From assembly GCA_963668445.1 (NCBI GenBank), contig OY764335.1, positions 1,550,001 through 1,614,000 of the forward strand: DNA of 64,000 bases. The letters are read 5' to 3'. The notes beneath the pieces were generated by a model. That model worked only from the letters and a program-made list of their open reading frames with translations, searched no databases and was not told the origin of the DNA. Below, one piece after another: positions 7,171-15,267 of this stretch (the stretch's first letter is position 1; every line of letters starts with the position of its first letter). A program made the position numbers and the translations under genes. The stretch comes from Poriferisulfidus sp963668445 (lineage in GTDB: Bacteria; Pseudomonadota; Gammaproteobacteria; Poriferisulfidales; Poriferisulfidaceae).

Positions 7171-8477
7171 GGCTTCGCCGTTTTGCAGCCCTCGCGCTGG
7201 CCGGCGCCCTCGCCGCTCCGGCGCAGGCCGCGCCGCGCATCGAACACTGGCAGAGCACCGGCGGCGTCCCGGTATTCTTCATCGCCGCGCCGCAAATTCC
7301 GATGCTGGACATCGAAGTGACGCTGGATGCCGGCAACAGCCGCGACGGTACGAAGCCGGGGCTGTCGCAACTGACGCTCGGCCTGTTGGACATGGGCGCA
7401 GGCGATCTGGACGCCGACGCGATCGCGCAGGCCTTCGAAGACGTCGGCGCCGCCTACGGCAGCGCCACCCATCTGGACCGCGCCACGCTGTCGCTGCGCA
7501 CCCTGACCGATCCGGCCTGGTCCGCCCCGGCTCTGGACACGTTCCTCACGGTGCTGGGACAGCCCCGGTTTCCGCCGGAGCAGCTCGACCTCCGCCGCCA
7601 ACAAATGCAGGTCGCGCTCCAGAAGATCGACGAAGACCCCGGCGCCATCGCCTTGCGGGCATTCTATGCGGCCCTCTACCCCGACCACCCCTACGGCTCG
7701 CCGGCCGGCGGCACGGACGAGTCGCTCGCCGCCATCACCCGCAACGATGTCGTGCAGTTCTATGGGAAGCATTTTGCGGCCGGCGGCGCCATCATCGCCA
7801 TAGTCGGCGCCATCGACCGGGCAGCGGCGGAAGACATTGCCAACCGCATCTCCGAAACTCTGCCGAAAGGGCCGGCTCCCGCTCCGCTGCCGAAGCTGCA
7901 AGCGCCGGATGCCGCCCGGACCATCACCATCCCGCACCCTTCCGAGCAGGCGCACATCCTGATCGGACAGCAGGGCGTGGCACGCGGCGAAGCCCACCAT
8001 TTTCCGCTGTACCTCGGCAATTTCGCCTTGGGCGGCAGCGGCTTCTCCTCCCGTCTGGTCGAAGAAATACGCACCAAGCAAGGCTTGGCCTATTCGGTCT
8101 ACAGCTATTTCTTCCCCATGCGCCTGCGCGGCCCCTACCGGCTGGGGCTGCAGACCCGCGGCGATCAGACCGACCAAGCGCTGGAGATCGCTTATGCGGA
8201 ACTCCGCAGATTCGTGCGCGACGGCCCGACCGAAGAAGAACTCGAATACAGCCGCAACAGTCTGACCCGCGGCTTCCCGCTGCGCATTGCCGACAATTCC
8301 AGCATGCTCAGCTACCTGTCCATGATCGGCTACTACCGGCTGCCGCTCGACTATCTCGACACGTGGACCGACCGCATTGAAGCCATCACCCATGAACAGA
8401 TCGTCGCGGCGTACCGGAAGACCCTGAACCCCGAACAACTAATTACGGTGGTCGTCGGTGGCCAGAACCGGCCCTGA
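7167..8477 (+). CDS. M16 family peptidase-like protein, non-catalytic partner
   Basis: A 436-residue M16 homologue with a clear signal peptide (LRRFAALALAGALAAPAQAA). The place of HxxEH is taken by SQLTLGLLDMG, so it cannot bind zinc in the usual way. The C-terminal half keeps the family's R/Y pair region (SRLVEEIRTKQGLAYSVYS) that helps substrate binding. Such active/inactive M16 pairs are common in proteobacteria and assemble as heterodimers. The frame is open far upstream, but the ATG at 7167 overlaps the previous stop and begins the signal peptide, so that start is preferred. The end overlaps rsmD by 20 bases. Confidence 0.88.
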   Translation: MRLRRFAALALAGALAAPAQAAPRIEHWQSTGGVPVFFIAAPQIPMLDIEVTLDAGNSRDGTKPGLSQLTLGLLDMGAGDLDADAIAQAFEDVGAAYGSATHLDRATLSLRTLTDPAWSAPALDTFLTVLGQPRFPPEQLDLRRQQMQVALQKIDEDPGAIALRAFYAALYPDHPYGSPAGGTDESLAAITRNDVVQFYGKHFAAGGAIIAIVGAIDRAAAEDIANRISETLPKGPAPAPLPKLQAPDAARTITIPHPSEQAHILIGQQGVARGEAHHFPLYLGNFALGGSGFSSRLVEEIRTKQGLAYSVYSYFFPMRLRGPYRLGLQTRGDQTDQALEIAYAELRRFVRDGPTEEELEYSRNSLTRGFPLRIADNSSMLSYLSMIGYYRLPLDYLDTWTDRIEAITHEQIVAAYRKTLNPEQLITVVVGGQNRP

Positions 8478-9048
8478 GGGGCGTCCGCCCCAACGCATCC
8501 GCATCGTCGCCGGCGCCTGGCGCGGCCGCTATCTGAACGTCCCCGCCCGCCCGTCTGTCCGGCCGACGCCGGCCCGCGTGCGCGAAACCCTGTTCAACTG
8601 GCTGGCCGGCGACGTGGAGAATGCGGACTGCGTGGATTTGTACGCCGGCAGCGGCGCCCTCGGCTTCGAAGCCGCCTCGCGAGGAGCCCGGCGCGTTACG
8701 CTGGTGGATCGCGACCGCACGGTCGCGCAGAGCCTGCGCCAAGAGGCCCGGCGGCTGGCCGCCCTGCATGTGGAAATCGTATGCGCCCGTGCGCTGGCGT
8801 ACATCGACTGCCAGCGCGACCCCGTCGACCTCCTGTTCGTCGACCCGCCCTTCGCCTTGGGCACGGAACTGCTGGAGAAGACCTGCGCCCGGCTCGCCGC
8901 CTCCCGCCTGCTGAAGGATTCCAGCTTGGCCTATGTCGAATCGCCTGCCGGCTGGGATCCGCAAATTCCGGCCAGTTGGATCCCCCTCAAATCCAAACGG
9001 TCCGGACAGGTCGGCTACCACCTGTTCGCGGCCCGGCCCTACGTCTGA
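8458..9048 (+). CDS. rsmD: 16S rRNA (guanine(966)-N(2))-methyltransferase
   Basis: A 196-residue SAM methyltransferase. RIVAGAWRGR, RPTPARVRETLFNWL, DLYAGSGALGFEAASRGA (SAM-binding) and LLFVDPPF (catalytic NPPF-type motif IV) are the RsmD signature. It methylates G966 of 16S rRNA in the assembled 30S subunit. Translation appears to begin at GTG 8458, inside the end of the M16 gene; no nearby ATG fits. The next gene, coaD, is the usual neighbour of rsmD in proteobacteria. Confidence 0.94.
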   Translation: MARTGPEGRPPQRIRIVAGAWRGRYLNVPARPSVRPTPARVRETLFNWLAGDVENADCVDLYAGSGALGFEAASRGARRVTLVDRDRTVAQSLRQEARRLAALHVEIVCARALAYIDCQRDPVDLLFVDPPFALGTELLEKTCARLAASRLLKDSSLAYVESPAGWDPQIPASWIPLKSKRSGQVGYHLFAARPYV

Positions 9049-9104
9049 ACGGATCCCCCCAAATCGTTCTACAATAGAAGCATCGCGCACGCTCCGACGA
9101 CCGC

Positions 9105-9593
9105 ATGACTTGCCGCGCCATTTACCCCGGAACCTTCGATCCGATTACGTTCGGCCACGCCGACTTGGCCCGCCGCGCCTTGCGCCTGTTCGACGAACTG
9201 ATTGTGGCCGTCGCGACCGATCCCGCCAAGCAACCCACTTTCACCACCGAGGAGCGCGTCGAAATGGCCCAGCTCGCCTTGGCCGATATCGCCGACCGGA
9301 CCGAAGTGGTCGGCTTCGACGGGCTGTTGGTGGACTTCGCCCGCGCCAAAGGCGCGCAAGCGATCATTCGCGGCCTGCGCGCCGTGTCGGACTTCGAATA
9401 CGAATTCCAGCTCGCCAGCATGAACCGACAACTGGCGCCGGATCTGGAATCGATCTTCCTCACTCCGGCGAAGGAATACGCCTTCGTCTCGTCGTCGCTG
9501 GTCAAGGAGGTCGCGGCCCTCGGCGGCGACGTCTCGCATTTCACGCCGGCGGAAGTGGAGCGGATGCTCCTCGCGAAACTGCGCCGGAACTGA
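9105..9593 (+). CDS. coaD: Phosphopantetheine adenylyltransferase
   Basis: A 162-residue nucleotidyltransferase of the HxGH superfamily, the fourth step of coenzyme A synthesis. YPGTFDPITFGHADL holds the (T/H)xGH motif and IIRGLRAVSDFEYEFQLA is the substrate loop. VSSSLVKEVA is the C-terminal ATP loop. Length is that of E. coli CoaD. A TACAAT at 9070-9075 could serve as a local -10, but no good -35 was found; read-through from rsmD is equally likely. Confidence 0.96.
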   Translation: MTCRAIYPGTFDPITFGHADLARRALRLFDELIVAVATDPAKQPTFTTEERVEMAQLALADIADRTEVVGFDGLLVDFARAKGAQAIIRGLRAVSDFEYEFQLASMNRQLAPDLESIFLTPAKEYAFVSSSLVKEVAALGGDVSHFTPAEVERMLLAKLRRN

Positions 9594-9630
9594 ACGGCCG
9601 CCAGACCCGCAGACACCCAAATCGGGCATT

Positions 9631-9654
9631 TGCATACGATTATGCACATTGCAT
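9631..9654. promoter_or_regulatory. Overlapping TGCAT inverted repeats ahead of the nucleotidyltransferase gene
   Basis: TGCATA (9631-9636) and TATGCA (9641-9646) form a perfect inverted repeat with a 4-base gap. ATGCA (9642-9646) with TGCAT (9650-9654) forms a second one with a 3-base gap. The cluster lies 19 bases before the ATG at 9673, a normal place for a repressor site. The binding protein is unknown. Confidence 0.45.
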
Positions 9655-9672
9655 GACAGGAAGCATGTGGCG

Positions 9673-10188
9673 ATGGCGACCCCGACGATCACCTTTCATG
9701 TACCTGTAGACCAACAGGCCGCGGTTCGCGAGATCGTGAATGCCATCAAAAGCGACCGCGAATTGGAGAATGCGGTGCTGGAGATGATCCGTACGCGAAA
9801 AACAGGCGAACCTGCCAACACGGGCATGTTCTACGACTGCGACAGGGCGCTGCTTTTCCTGGGAAGCCAATTGCAGCATGCGCACCAGCCGGAAGCCATC
9901 ATCCTGTTCGGAAGCCGTGCCCGAGGTGACGCACGGCCGGAGAGCGATTTCGATTTGCTGCTCGTAATGCCGAACGAACGGCCTCTGGATTGGTTCAGTG
10001 CGGCCATGCCCATCGCCGGAAGCGGCATCGCGGCAGATGTTACAACATGCCGGTTGTCGAATTTTGAGGCGCAACGCACCATCCCCGGCACATTGGCGCA
10101 CGCTGCCGACCGGGACGGGCACCTGCTGCGGGCCCGCATCGACGGACCGTACTGGGAACGCTACCTCGCGCAATTCGACCATCCATGA
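9673..10188 (+). CDS. Nucleotidyltransferase (MNT/Pol beta-like) protein
   Basis: A 171-residue protein with GSRARGDARPESDFDLLLV from about residue 80, the GSxARG...DxD core of minimal nucleotidyltransferases. The ATG at 9673 is taken because AGGAA precedes it and the earlier candidate at 9649 is poor. The N-terminal 50 residues (PTITFHVPVDQQAAVREIV) look like a small helical or DNA-binding head. MntA-type antitoxins AMPylate HEPN toxins; no HEPN gene with its RX4-6H motif lies beside this one. GC is lower than in the core genes. It may be an orphan antitoxin or a stand-alone nucleotidyltransferase. Confidence 0.75.
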   Translation: MATPTITFHVPVDQQAAVREIVNAIKSDRELENAVLEMIRTRKTGEPANTGMFYDCDRALLFLGSQLQHAHQPEAIILFGSRARGDARPESDFDLLLVMPNERPLDWFSAAMPIAGSGIAADVTTCRLSNFEAQRTIPGTLAHAADRDGHLLRARIDGPYWERYLAQFDHP

Positions 10189-10228
10189 CGCAATGAAATA
10201 ATCTCACAGATTTCCCTACGGCACCACA

Positions 10229-11248
10229 ATGGAAACTTGGAAGCGATCTCTCAGCGAATGCGTTGATTCTTGGGATAAGGCATATCTGGTGTCTTCCCCG
10301 GATATTGACGGCTTGTTAACGGCTGCCATTCTGGCCGATGCGTACGGCACCAAACTGATCGGTCTGTACACCACGACCCATCTGTTACTGTTCGAACGAT
10401 TCGAAGCCCAAGATGCGTTGTGCGCCATGTGGGTTGACCAAGACATCAACCATCCTTCCATCCAATGCGTCGGACAGCACATCGTGTCGCATTCCAATGT
10501 CGACAACCTGCCAACCCGGCATCCTCAATGCTTCAATCCGAATATCTGGGCAGAGCAAACGTATGAACGTTCATTTGGTGGAACATCCTCCACTACACGT
10601 GACAAGTACCCTTTTGCGACCTGCCATTTATTCTTGTCTTTGTGCGGGTTTGATGCGGCATCCTTGAATGATCGGGAAACGGCACTGCTTGCGCATGCCG
10701 ATGGCACGTTCGCGAATGTCCACATCTATCCCAAGAATTGCAGCATCTGGAAGAACATGATGTTTTCGAAAAGCCACCTGTTCAACACGATCATGCCCGG
10801 TTATGCGGCCAATTCTCCGGTCGTTCGGGAGCACACCAACCTAGTAGAACAATTGGAATCCGTAGGAATCAAAAAAGCCGGATCGCGAACGCGACAGCGA
10901 ACTTTGCCTGATGAACTAGCAGATTTGACTGGGCATCAGGGCATCCAATACGCCATCCATCACCGCGATGAACCCTTTCTTGACAAACTCAACCAAATAA
11001 TCGCAGTGGTCGGAAAAGACACGCGGTTCAAACTCCCTTCCGTAAACACCATTAACGGCCAGATATCGGGAACCGTGGACCAAGAATACCCCAACCACAT
11101 CCTGAAAGGGGAGTTTGACGACTTCATAGCAGGACAGCGGGTTTTCAGCCATGCATTCACCAGCCAAACGATCCTAAGATTTACCACAATGGACGGCACG
11201 CCTCTCGAACCGCCAACATTCGGCACGGCACACAGCACCATGCCGTAG
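10229..11248 (+). CDS. Unrecognised protein with a DHH phosphoesterase-like N-terminus
   Basis: A 339-residue protein I do not recognise as a named family. Its first 120 residues look like a diverged DHH domain: SSPDIDGLLTAAIL (DxDG-like, Asp25/Asp27), a hydrophobic strand ending in VDQD (69-72), SHSN (87-90) where DHH would stand, then CFNPNI and an alanine-poor helix. The last two thirds are helical with no motif I can name. Codon use and GC are below the core genes. It converges on a DNA methyltransferase gene with 22 bases between stops. A nuclease or phosphodiesterase in a defence or restriction setting is an inference only. Confidence 0.6.
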   Translation: METWKRSLSECVDSWDKAYLVSSPDIDGLLTAAILADAYGTKLIGLYTTTHLLLFERFEAQDALCAMWVDQDINHPSIQCVGQHIVSHSNVDNLPTRHPQCFNPNIWAEQTYERSFGGTSSTTRDKYPFATCHLFLSLCGFDAASLNDRETALLAHADGTFANVHIYPKNCSIWKNMMFSKSHLFNTIMPGYAANSPVVREHTNLVEQLESVGIKKAGSRTRQRTLPDELADLTGHQGIQYAIHHRDEPFLDKLNQIIAVVGKDTRFKLPSVNTINGQISGTVDQEYPNHILKGEFDDFIAGQRVFSHAFTSQTILRFTTMDGTPLEPPTFGTAHSTMP

Positions 11249-11270
11249 GAACGACTCCGAAAACCCGGCT

Positions 11271-12116
11271 CTAGCTCGGGCTATCGAAAATCGGCAACGG
11301 GCCTTCAGGCCCCGTCATTTCATCTTTCGCACGGTAGCGGTACTGCTTCTCCTTCAGCCGCACTTGAATGAAGGAAAAATACTCCGGCACTATTTCATAG
11401 CCGATGTACTTCCGGTCCATCAGGTTTGCCACCACCGCGACCTGCCCTGAACCAAGGAACGGATCCATTACGATATCGCCTTCAATGCTCGCATACGCCA
11501 GAATTTTTTGGATGAGCTCGTAAGGCAATTTGGTCGGCGTCTTCACATCGCCCGTCCAATACTCGCGGTTGATTACCCAAACATCTTCCATATCCCGATA
11601 ACGCAGGCTTCCTCCGCCTTCCGCTTGAGCATCCTTCGAGAATCGGCTGTCCAGATAGAATTTCCTCTTCTTGTCATCCTTGCATAGAAACAGGCAATGG
11701 TAGTGCGAGCTCACGAACCTCCGTTTCGTGGAGACGCCGAATTGGTATTTCCAAATGATATGGTTGACCGTCGCAAAGCCCACTTCGTCGATTGCGACCA
11801 GAATGTCTTTCAGATTATTCCATCCCGAGAAGACGAACGCAGACCCGCTGTCCTTCAGCAAGCGATGCGATTCGGACATCCAACTGCGCGTGAATTCCGC
11901 ATAATCGCTGGCCGCAATCTCGTTGTACCCGTCCAGCACCCGGGAATCCTTGCGATTGTAGTTGGAACGCTTTGCTTTGAAATCTATCGCGAACGGCGGG
12001 TCGGTGATGATCAGATCAATGCAATTGTCGGGCAATTTGCTCATGCCCGAAATGCAGTCCTCGTTGTGGACTGCATTGGCAGACAATAATGAGGGATTTC
12101 CAGACTGGCGTGCCAT
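11271..12116 (-). CDS. DNA methyltransferase, beta class (N6-adenine or N4-cytosine)
   Basis: A 281-residue enzyme with motif IV DPPF at 39-42, ahead of motif I (DPFLGSGQVAVVAN, about 228), the order that defines beta-class methyltransferases. DPPF is more usual in N6-adenine enzymes. A target recognition region lies between them (about 110-190). A -10 box (TATAAT, 12162-12157) stands upstream. No endonuclease of a known family is adjacent; the convergent DHH-like protein is the only candidate partner. It may be an orphan methylase left from a restriction system. An IS element begins shortly upstream. Confidence 0.88.
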   Translation of the reverse strand: MARQSGNPSLLSANAVHNEDCISGMSKLPDNCIDLIITDPPFAIDFKAKRSNYNRKDSRVLDGYNEIAASDYAEFTRSWMSESHRLLKDSGSAFVFSGWNNLKDILVAIDEVGFATVNHIIWKYQFGVSTKRRFVSSHYHCLFLCKDDKKRKFYLDSRFSKDAQAEGGGSLRYRDMEDVWVINREYWTGDVKTPTKLPYELIQKILAYASIEGDIVMDPFLGSGQVAVVANLMDRKYIGYEIVPEYFSFIQVRLKEKQYRYRAKDEMTGPEGPLPIFDSPS

Positions 12117-12156
12117 TCGAGTGTATCTCTCGCATCAGCGTACGGATTACCTAACC

Positions 12157-12162
12157 ATTATA
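12157..12162 (-). promoter_or_regulatory. -10 box for the methyltransferase gene
   Basis: TATAAT on the minus strand, 41 bases before the ATG at 12116. The -35 zone (around 12180) has no clear match. It sets a limit for the left end of the neighbouring IS element, if this promoter is native. Confidence 0.45.
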
Positions 12163-12243
12163 AGGGAAACTGAACGTGCAGCACACCCCAACGCTGGCAC
12201 TGTCAAACCAAAGACCCCATGATTTGACCTGTGCCCTCCCTGC

Positions 12244-12267
12244 CATGATCATGTGCGGATGATCATG
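12244..12267. repeat. Perfect 9-bp inverted repeat near the IS left end
   Basis: CATGATCAT (12244-12252), six bases GTGCGG, then ATGATCATG (12259-12267). It lies 20 bases before the transposase ATG. Sub-terminal palindromes are typical of the IS1111 branch of IS110 elements, and non-coding ends of this family encode bridge RNA. No matching copy was found at the right side. Confidence 0.7.
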
Positions 12268-12287
12268 ACCAACCTGAGGAGGACCGC

Positions 12288-13390
12288 ATGGACACACTCG
12301 ATCGGACGAACGAAGCCGCCCGCATGGCGTACATCGGGATGGACGTTCACAAGGACAGCATCGCCCTCGCCCGGGCGCCGCCGGGCCTCGCCGAGCCGGA
12401 GTATCTAGGGGAGATCCCAACACGCCTTCGGCCATGGCGCGGCTGGTGCGGAAGCTGGGCGCGGACGGCGCCCTGAACCGGTTCTGCTACGAGGCCGGGC
12501 CGTGCGGCTACGTGCTGCATCGGCAGCTGCTGGAACTGGACCAGAACTGCCTGGTGGTGGCGCTGCCGTCGCGGACACGGGTGAAGACGGACCGGCGCGA
12601 CGCGCTGGGACTGGCGCGGCTGTTCCGCGCCGGCCTGCTGGAGCCGGTGTGGGTGCCGGATGCGGAGCACGAGGCGGTTCGCAGCCTATGCCGCTGCCGC
12701 CACGACTTCAAGGGCCGCGAGCATCAGATGCGCCAGCAGCTCAACGGCTTCGTGCTGCTCAAGGGCCACCGCTGGCCGTCCAGGAAGTCGCGCTGGACGC
12801 AGGCGCATTATCAATGGCTCGAAGCCCTGAAGTTCGAACAGGAGACGGATCGGCGGACCTGCGACGAATACCTGACGGCGGTGTGCCAAGCGACGCAGCG
12901 CATCGCGGACCTGGACGCCCGGCTGCAGGAGCTGCTGCCGGACTGGCCGCTGCAGCCCTTGGTGGCCAACCTGAAGGCCCTGCGCGGCATCGACTGGCTC
13001 TCCGCCATGCTGCTGGCGGCGGAACTGGGCGACCTGCGCCGCTTCGAAGCACCGCAGCAGCTGATGTCCTATCTTCGGCATGACGCCGGGCGAAAACAGC
13101 TCCGGCGCGCGCCGCCGCCAAGGCGGCATCACCAAGGCCGGCAACGTCCATGCCCGCCGCCTGCTGGTCGAGGCCGCATGGTGCTACCGCTTCGCCCCTC
13201 GGGTTACCGCCCATCTGGAGCGCAAAGCCCGGGACGCCTCGCCCCGGGCCCGCGACATCGCCTGGAAGGCGCAGTGCCGCCTGTGCGGGAAGTTCCGCCG
13301 CCTCACGCTCAAAGGCAAGAACCCCAAGGCCGTCTGCATCGCCGTCGGCCGCGAACTGGCCGGCTTCGTCCAGCGCCTTCCCGAACGGGT
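12288..13390 (+). pseudogene. IS110/IS1111 transposase, two frameshifts
   Basis: The RuvC-like DEDD domain starts with YIGMDVHKDSIALA. Near 12420 one C appears to be missing: restoring it gives EIPNTPSAMARLVRKLG, the usual continuation. The second segment carries YEAGPCGYVLHRQL and VKTDRRDALGLARLFRAG. Near 13075 one extra C breaks the frame again; removing it gives MSYLGMTPGENSSG, then RRQGGITKAGNVHARRLLVE, the transposase_20 domain with the catalytic Ser region. The C-terminus ends in VCIAVGRELAGFVQR, about ten residues short. The enzyme cannot be made in one frame. Confidence 0.85.
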
Positions 13391-14432
13391 CATTCTGGGC
13401 GAGGTGCAACGCGCCCCTGCAATCTTTTCTTCACTGAAACTAGAAATAGACCGCCGCCGAATCCCGGGCCGGTTCCTGCTGACAGGTTCGACCCAAGTAT
13501 TGCTTGTACCGAAAATGTCCGATTCGCTGGCCGGCCGAATGCAGAAGCTGCACCTGCACCCGCTGGCTCAATGCGAACTGGAAAGAGCTGAGCCGAACTT
13601 CCTCAACGTTCTGTTCGAAGGGCGCTTCTCGGATGAGTCTGGAGACCGTCTGGGGCTATCCCTTGCCACGCGAATTGCCGCAGGCGGGTATCCGGAAGCG
13701 CTCACCGTGCCGCAAGGAACGCAACGCATCAAATGGTACCAAGGATACGTCGACGCTCTGATCCAGCGCGACGTGCGCGATTTGGGGCGGATCGACATGC
13801 TGGATCTGATGCCGCGGATCATGCAACTTGCCGCATCGCAGACTGCCGAACCATTCAACATCAATGCGCTGGCCAACACACTCCGAACTAATTGGACGAA
13901 CGTGCGCACCTATTTGACGTTTCTTGAGCGGGTCTTTCTGCTGGAGCGTCTCGACCCTTGGTGCAACAGCGACTACAAGCGCCTGATCCTGAAACCGAAA
14001 CTGCACCTCTGCGACACAGGACTGGCCTGCGCGTTGCTCCATGCCGATGCCAGCGAACTGGATGCCGACCGGGTGCGGCTGGGGCATCTGCTGGAGACGT
14101 TCGCATATCAGGAACTGAAACGGCAGGCCGGCTGGCACGACGCTCCCCTCAGATTTTCGTACTTTCGCGACAAGGACGACTACGAAGTGGATGTGGTCAT
14201 CGAGCGCGGCATGAATGCGGTCGCAGGAATCGAGACGAAGGCGGCCGCCAGCGTGAATGCAGCAGACTTCCGGGGACTTCGAAAACTCGCGGAAATTGCG
14301 GGAAGCCGCTTCGTTTGCGGCGTCCTGCTCTACGACGGCGAGTTCAGTGCCAGTTTCGGAGACAAGCTTTACGCCGTGCCGATTCGGAAATTATGGGAGA
14401 GAGGAGGGGCCGAAAATCCGCGCAGCCCATGA
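13391..14432 (+). pseudogene. AAA_14/DUF4143 ATPase gene, N-terminal part missing
   Basis: About 345 residues of an AAA_14-DUF4143 protein remain: a Walker B-like ILGEVQRAP (usual form ILDEVQRAP), IPGRFLLTGSTQVLL, SDSLAGRM, then the DUF4143 part and a nuclease-like FSYFRDKDDYEVDVVIERG (D...ExD-like) near the C-terminus. The first 80-90 residues, with Walker A, are absent and replaced by IS110 transposase sequence in the same frame. A chimeric protein from ATG 13080 is possible, but would lack ATP binding. The most likely cause is IS insertion followed by deletion. Confidence 0.78.
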
Positions 14433-14501
14433 TGCGAATCAGCCGGAACGGATGCTCGCTCCGGAAATCGTCGAAATCAACCAATTCGGCACATCAGCGC
14501 G

Positions 14502-14526
14502 GCATATGTCTGTGATATGCTATAAT
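14502..14526 (+). promoter_or_regulatory. vapBC promoter with overlapping palindromic operator
   Basis: GCATAT (14502-14507) and ATATGC (14515-14520) form a perfect inverted repeat with a 7-base gap. It abuts TATAAT (14521-14526), which has an extended TG at 14518-14519. Predicted start is near 14533, 27 bases before vapB. Overlap of operator and -10 is what VapB autorepression needs. Confidence 0.75.
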
Positions 14527-14559
14527 CTCCGCAGCCTGCCATCACATCTAGAGAGCGTT

Positions 14560-14793
14560 ATGGAAGTAAAAGCCAAATTATTCCGAAATGGCCGCAGCCA
14601 AGCCGTCCGGATTCCCAAAGCCTTCCAGTTCGAAGACATTGGTGAAGTCATCATCCGAAAGGAAGGCGAAGCGCTCGTGCTTGCGCCGGCACGTAAGAGT
14701 TGGCGGTCTTATGCCACGGAAACGCCGGGCGTCGATGACGACTTCATGGCTGAAAGATCCAACCTCATTAATCCGGCGAAGACCGCGGCATGA
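14560..14793 (+). CDS. vapB: VapB-type antitoxin (AbrB/SpoVT fold)
   Basis: A 77-residue protein. KAKLFRNGRSQAVRIPKAF and the following strand form a swapped-hairpin DNA-binding domain; the acidic C-terminal third (TPGVDDDFMAERSN) would wrap and inhibit the toxin. I chose the ATG at 14560, because the frame upstream runs through the promoter and operator. It overlaps the toxin gene by four bases (ATGA), so antitoxin and toxin are coupled. The length is normal. Confidence 0.9.
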   Translation: MEVKAKLFRNGRSQAVRIPKAFQFEDIGEVIIRKEGEALVLAPARKSWRSYATETPGVDDDFMAERSNLINPAKTAA

Positions 14794-15224
14794 CCCGATA
14801 TATGCTGGACACGGACATCTGCAGCTATGCCATGCGTGGCCGTCCTCCCCGCCTGCTTGATGCCATGGATGCGAAAGTTGCGTCGGGTGCCGAGATCTCC
14901 ATATCGGTCATCACCTACGCCGAACTGAGGATGGGAGCAGCAATTGCTTCCAATCCAGACAAGCACCATCAAGCCATCGAGCTATTCTGCGAACGGGCGC
15001 ATCGAATCTTGCCTTGGACGAAAGATGCCACCGACGAGTCGGCCCGGCTGTATGCAGCGTTGCGGCACCAAGGCTGCCCGATTGGTTTGAACGACACCAT
15101 GATTGCCGCCCACGCGATTGATGCGAACTATGTCCTAGTCACCAACAACACGCGGCACTTCTCCAAAGTCCCGGAACTCGCAGTGGAAAACTGGACGCTG
15201 CAAGCGAGGCGGTCCGAGACCTAA
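14790..15224 (+). CDS. vapC: VapC-type PIN-domain toxin
   Basis: A 144-residue PIN ribonuclease. Acidic metal ligands are Asp7 (MLDTDI), Glu45 (TYAELRMG), Asp102 (GLNDTMIAAHA) and a final site near VTNNTRHF. VapC toxins cut tRNA or rRNA when freed from VapB. All four acidic positions look intact, so the pair may be active, in contrast to the ruined Phd relic at 5360. It lies next to the truncated DUF4143 gene and ends 43 bases from convergent mutM. Confidence 0.92.
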   Translation: MTRYMLDTDICSYAMRGRPPRLLDAMDAKVASGAEISISVITYAELRMGAAIASNPDKHHQAIELFCERAHRILPWTKDATDESARLYAALRHQGCPIGLNDTMIAAHAIDANYVLVTNNTRHFSKVPELAVENWTLQARRSET

Positions 15225-15267
15225 GGCTATGAGCGCGAGCAAGGCCGAAGTGGAGGCTCCGCGGTAA

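Larger units (their letters stand above)
12200..13390 (+). mobile_element. IS110-family (IS1111-like) element, decayed and truncated at the right
   Basis: The element holds a 5' non-coding end with a perfect sub-terminal inverted repeat (12244-12267), a strong Shine-Dalgarno (GAGGAGG) and a transposase frame broken twice. IS110-family elements lack ordinary terminal repeats and target duplications, so exact ends cannot be read off; the left limit is approximate. The right end appears lost: the last transposase residues run straight into a DUF4143 gene body near 13370-13390 with no non-coding end between. Confidence 0.75.
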
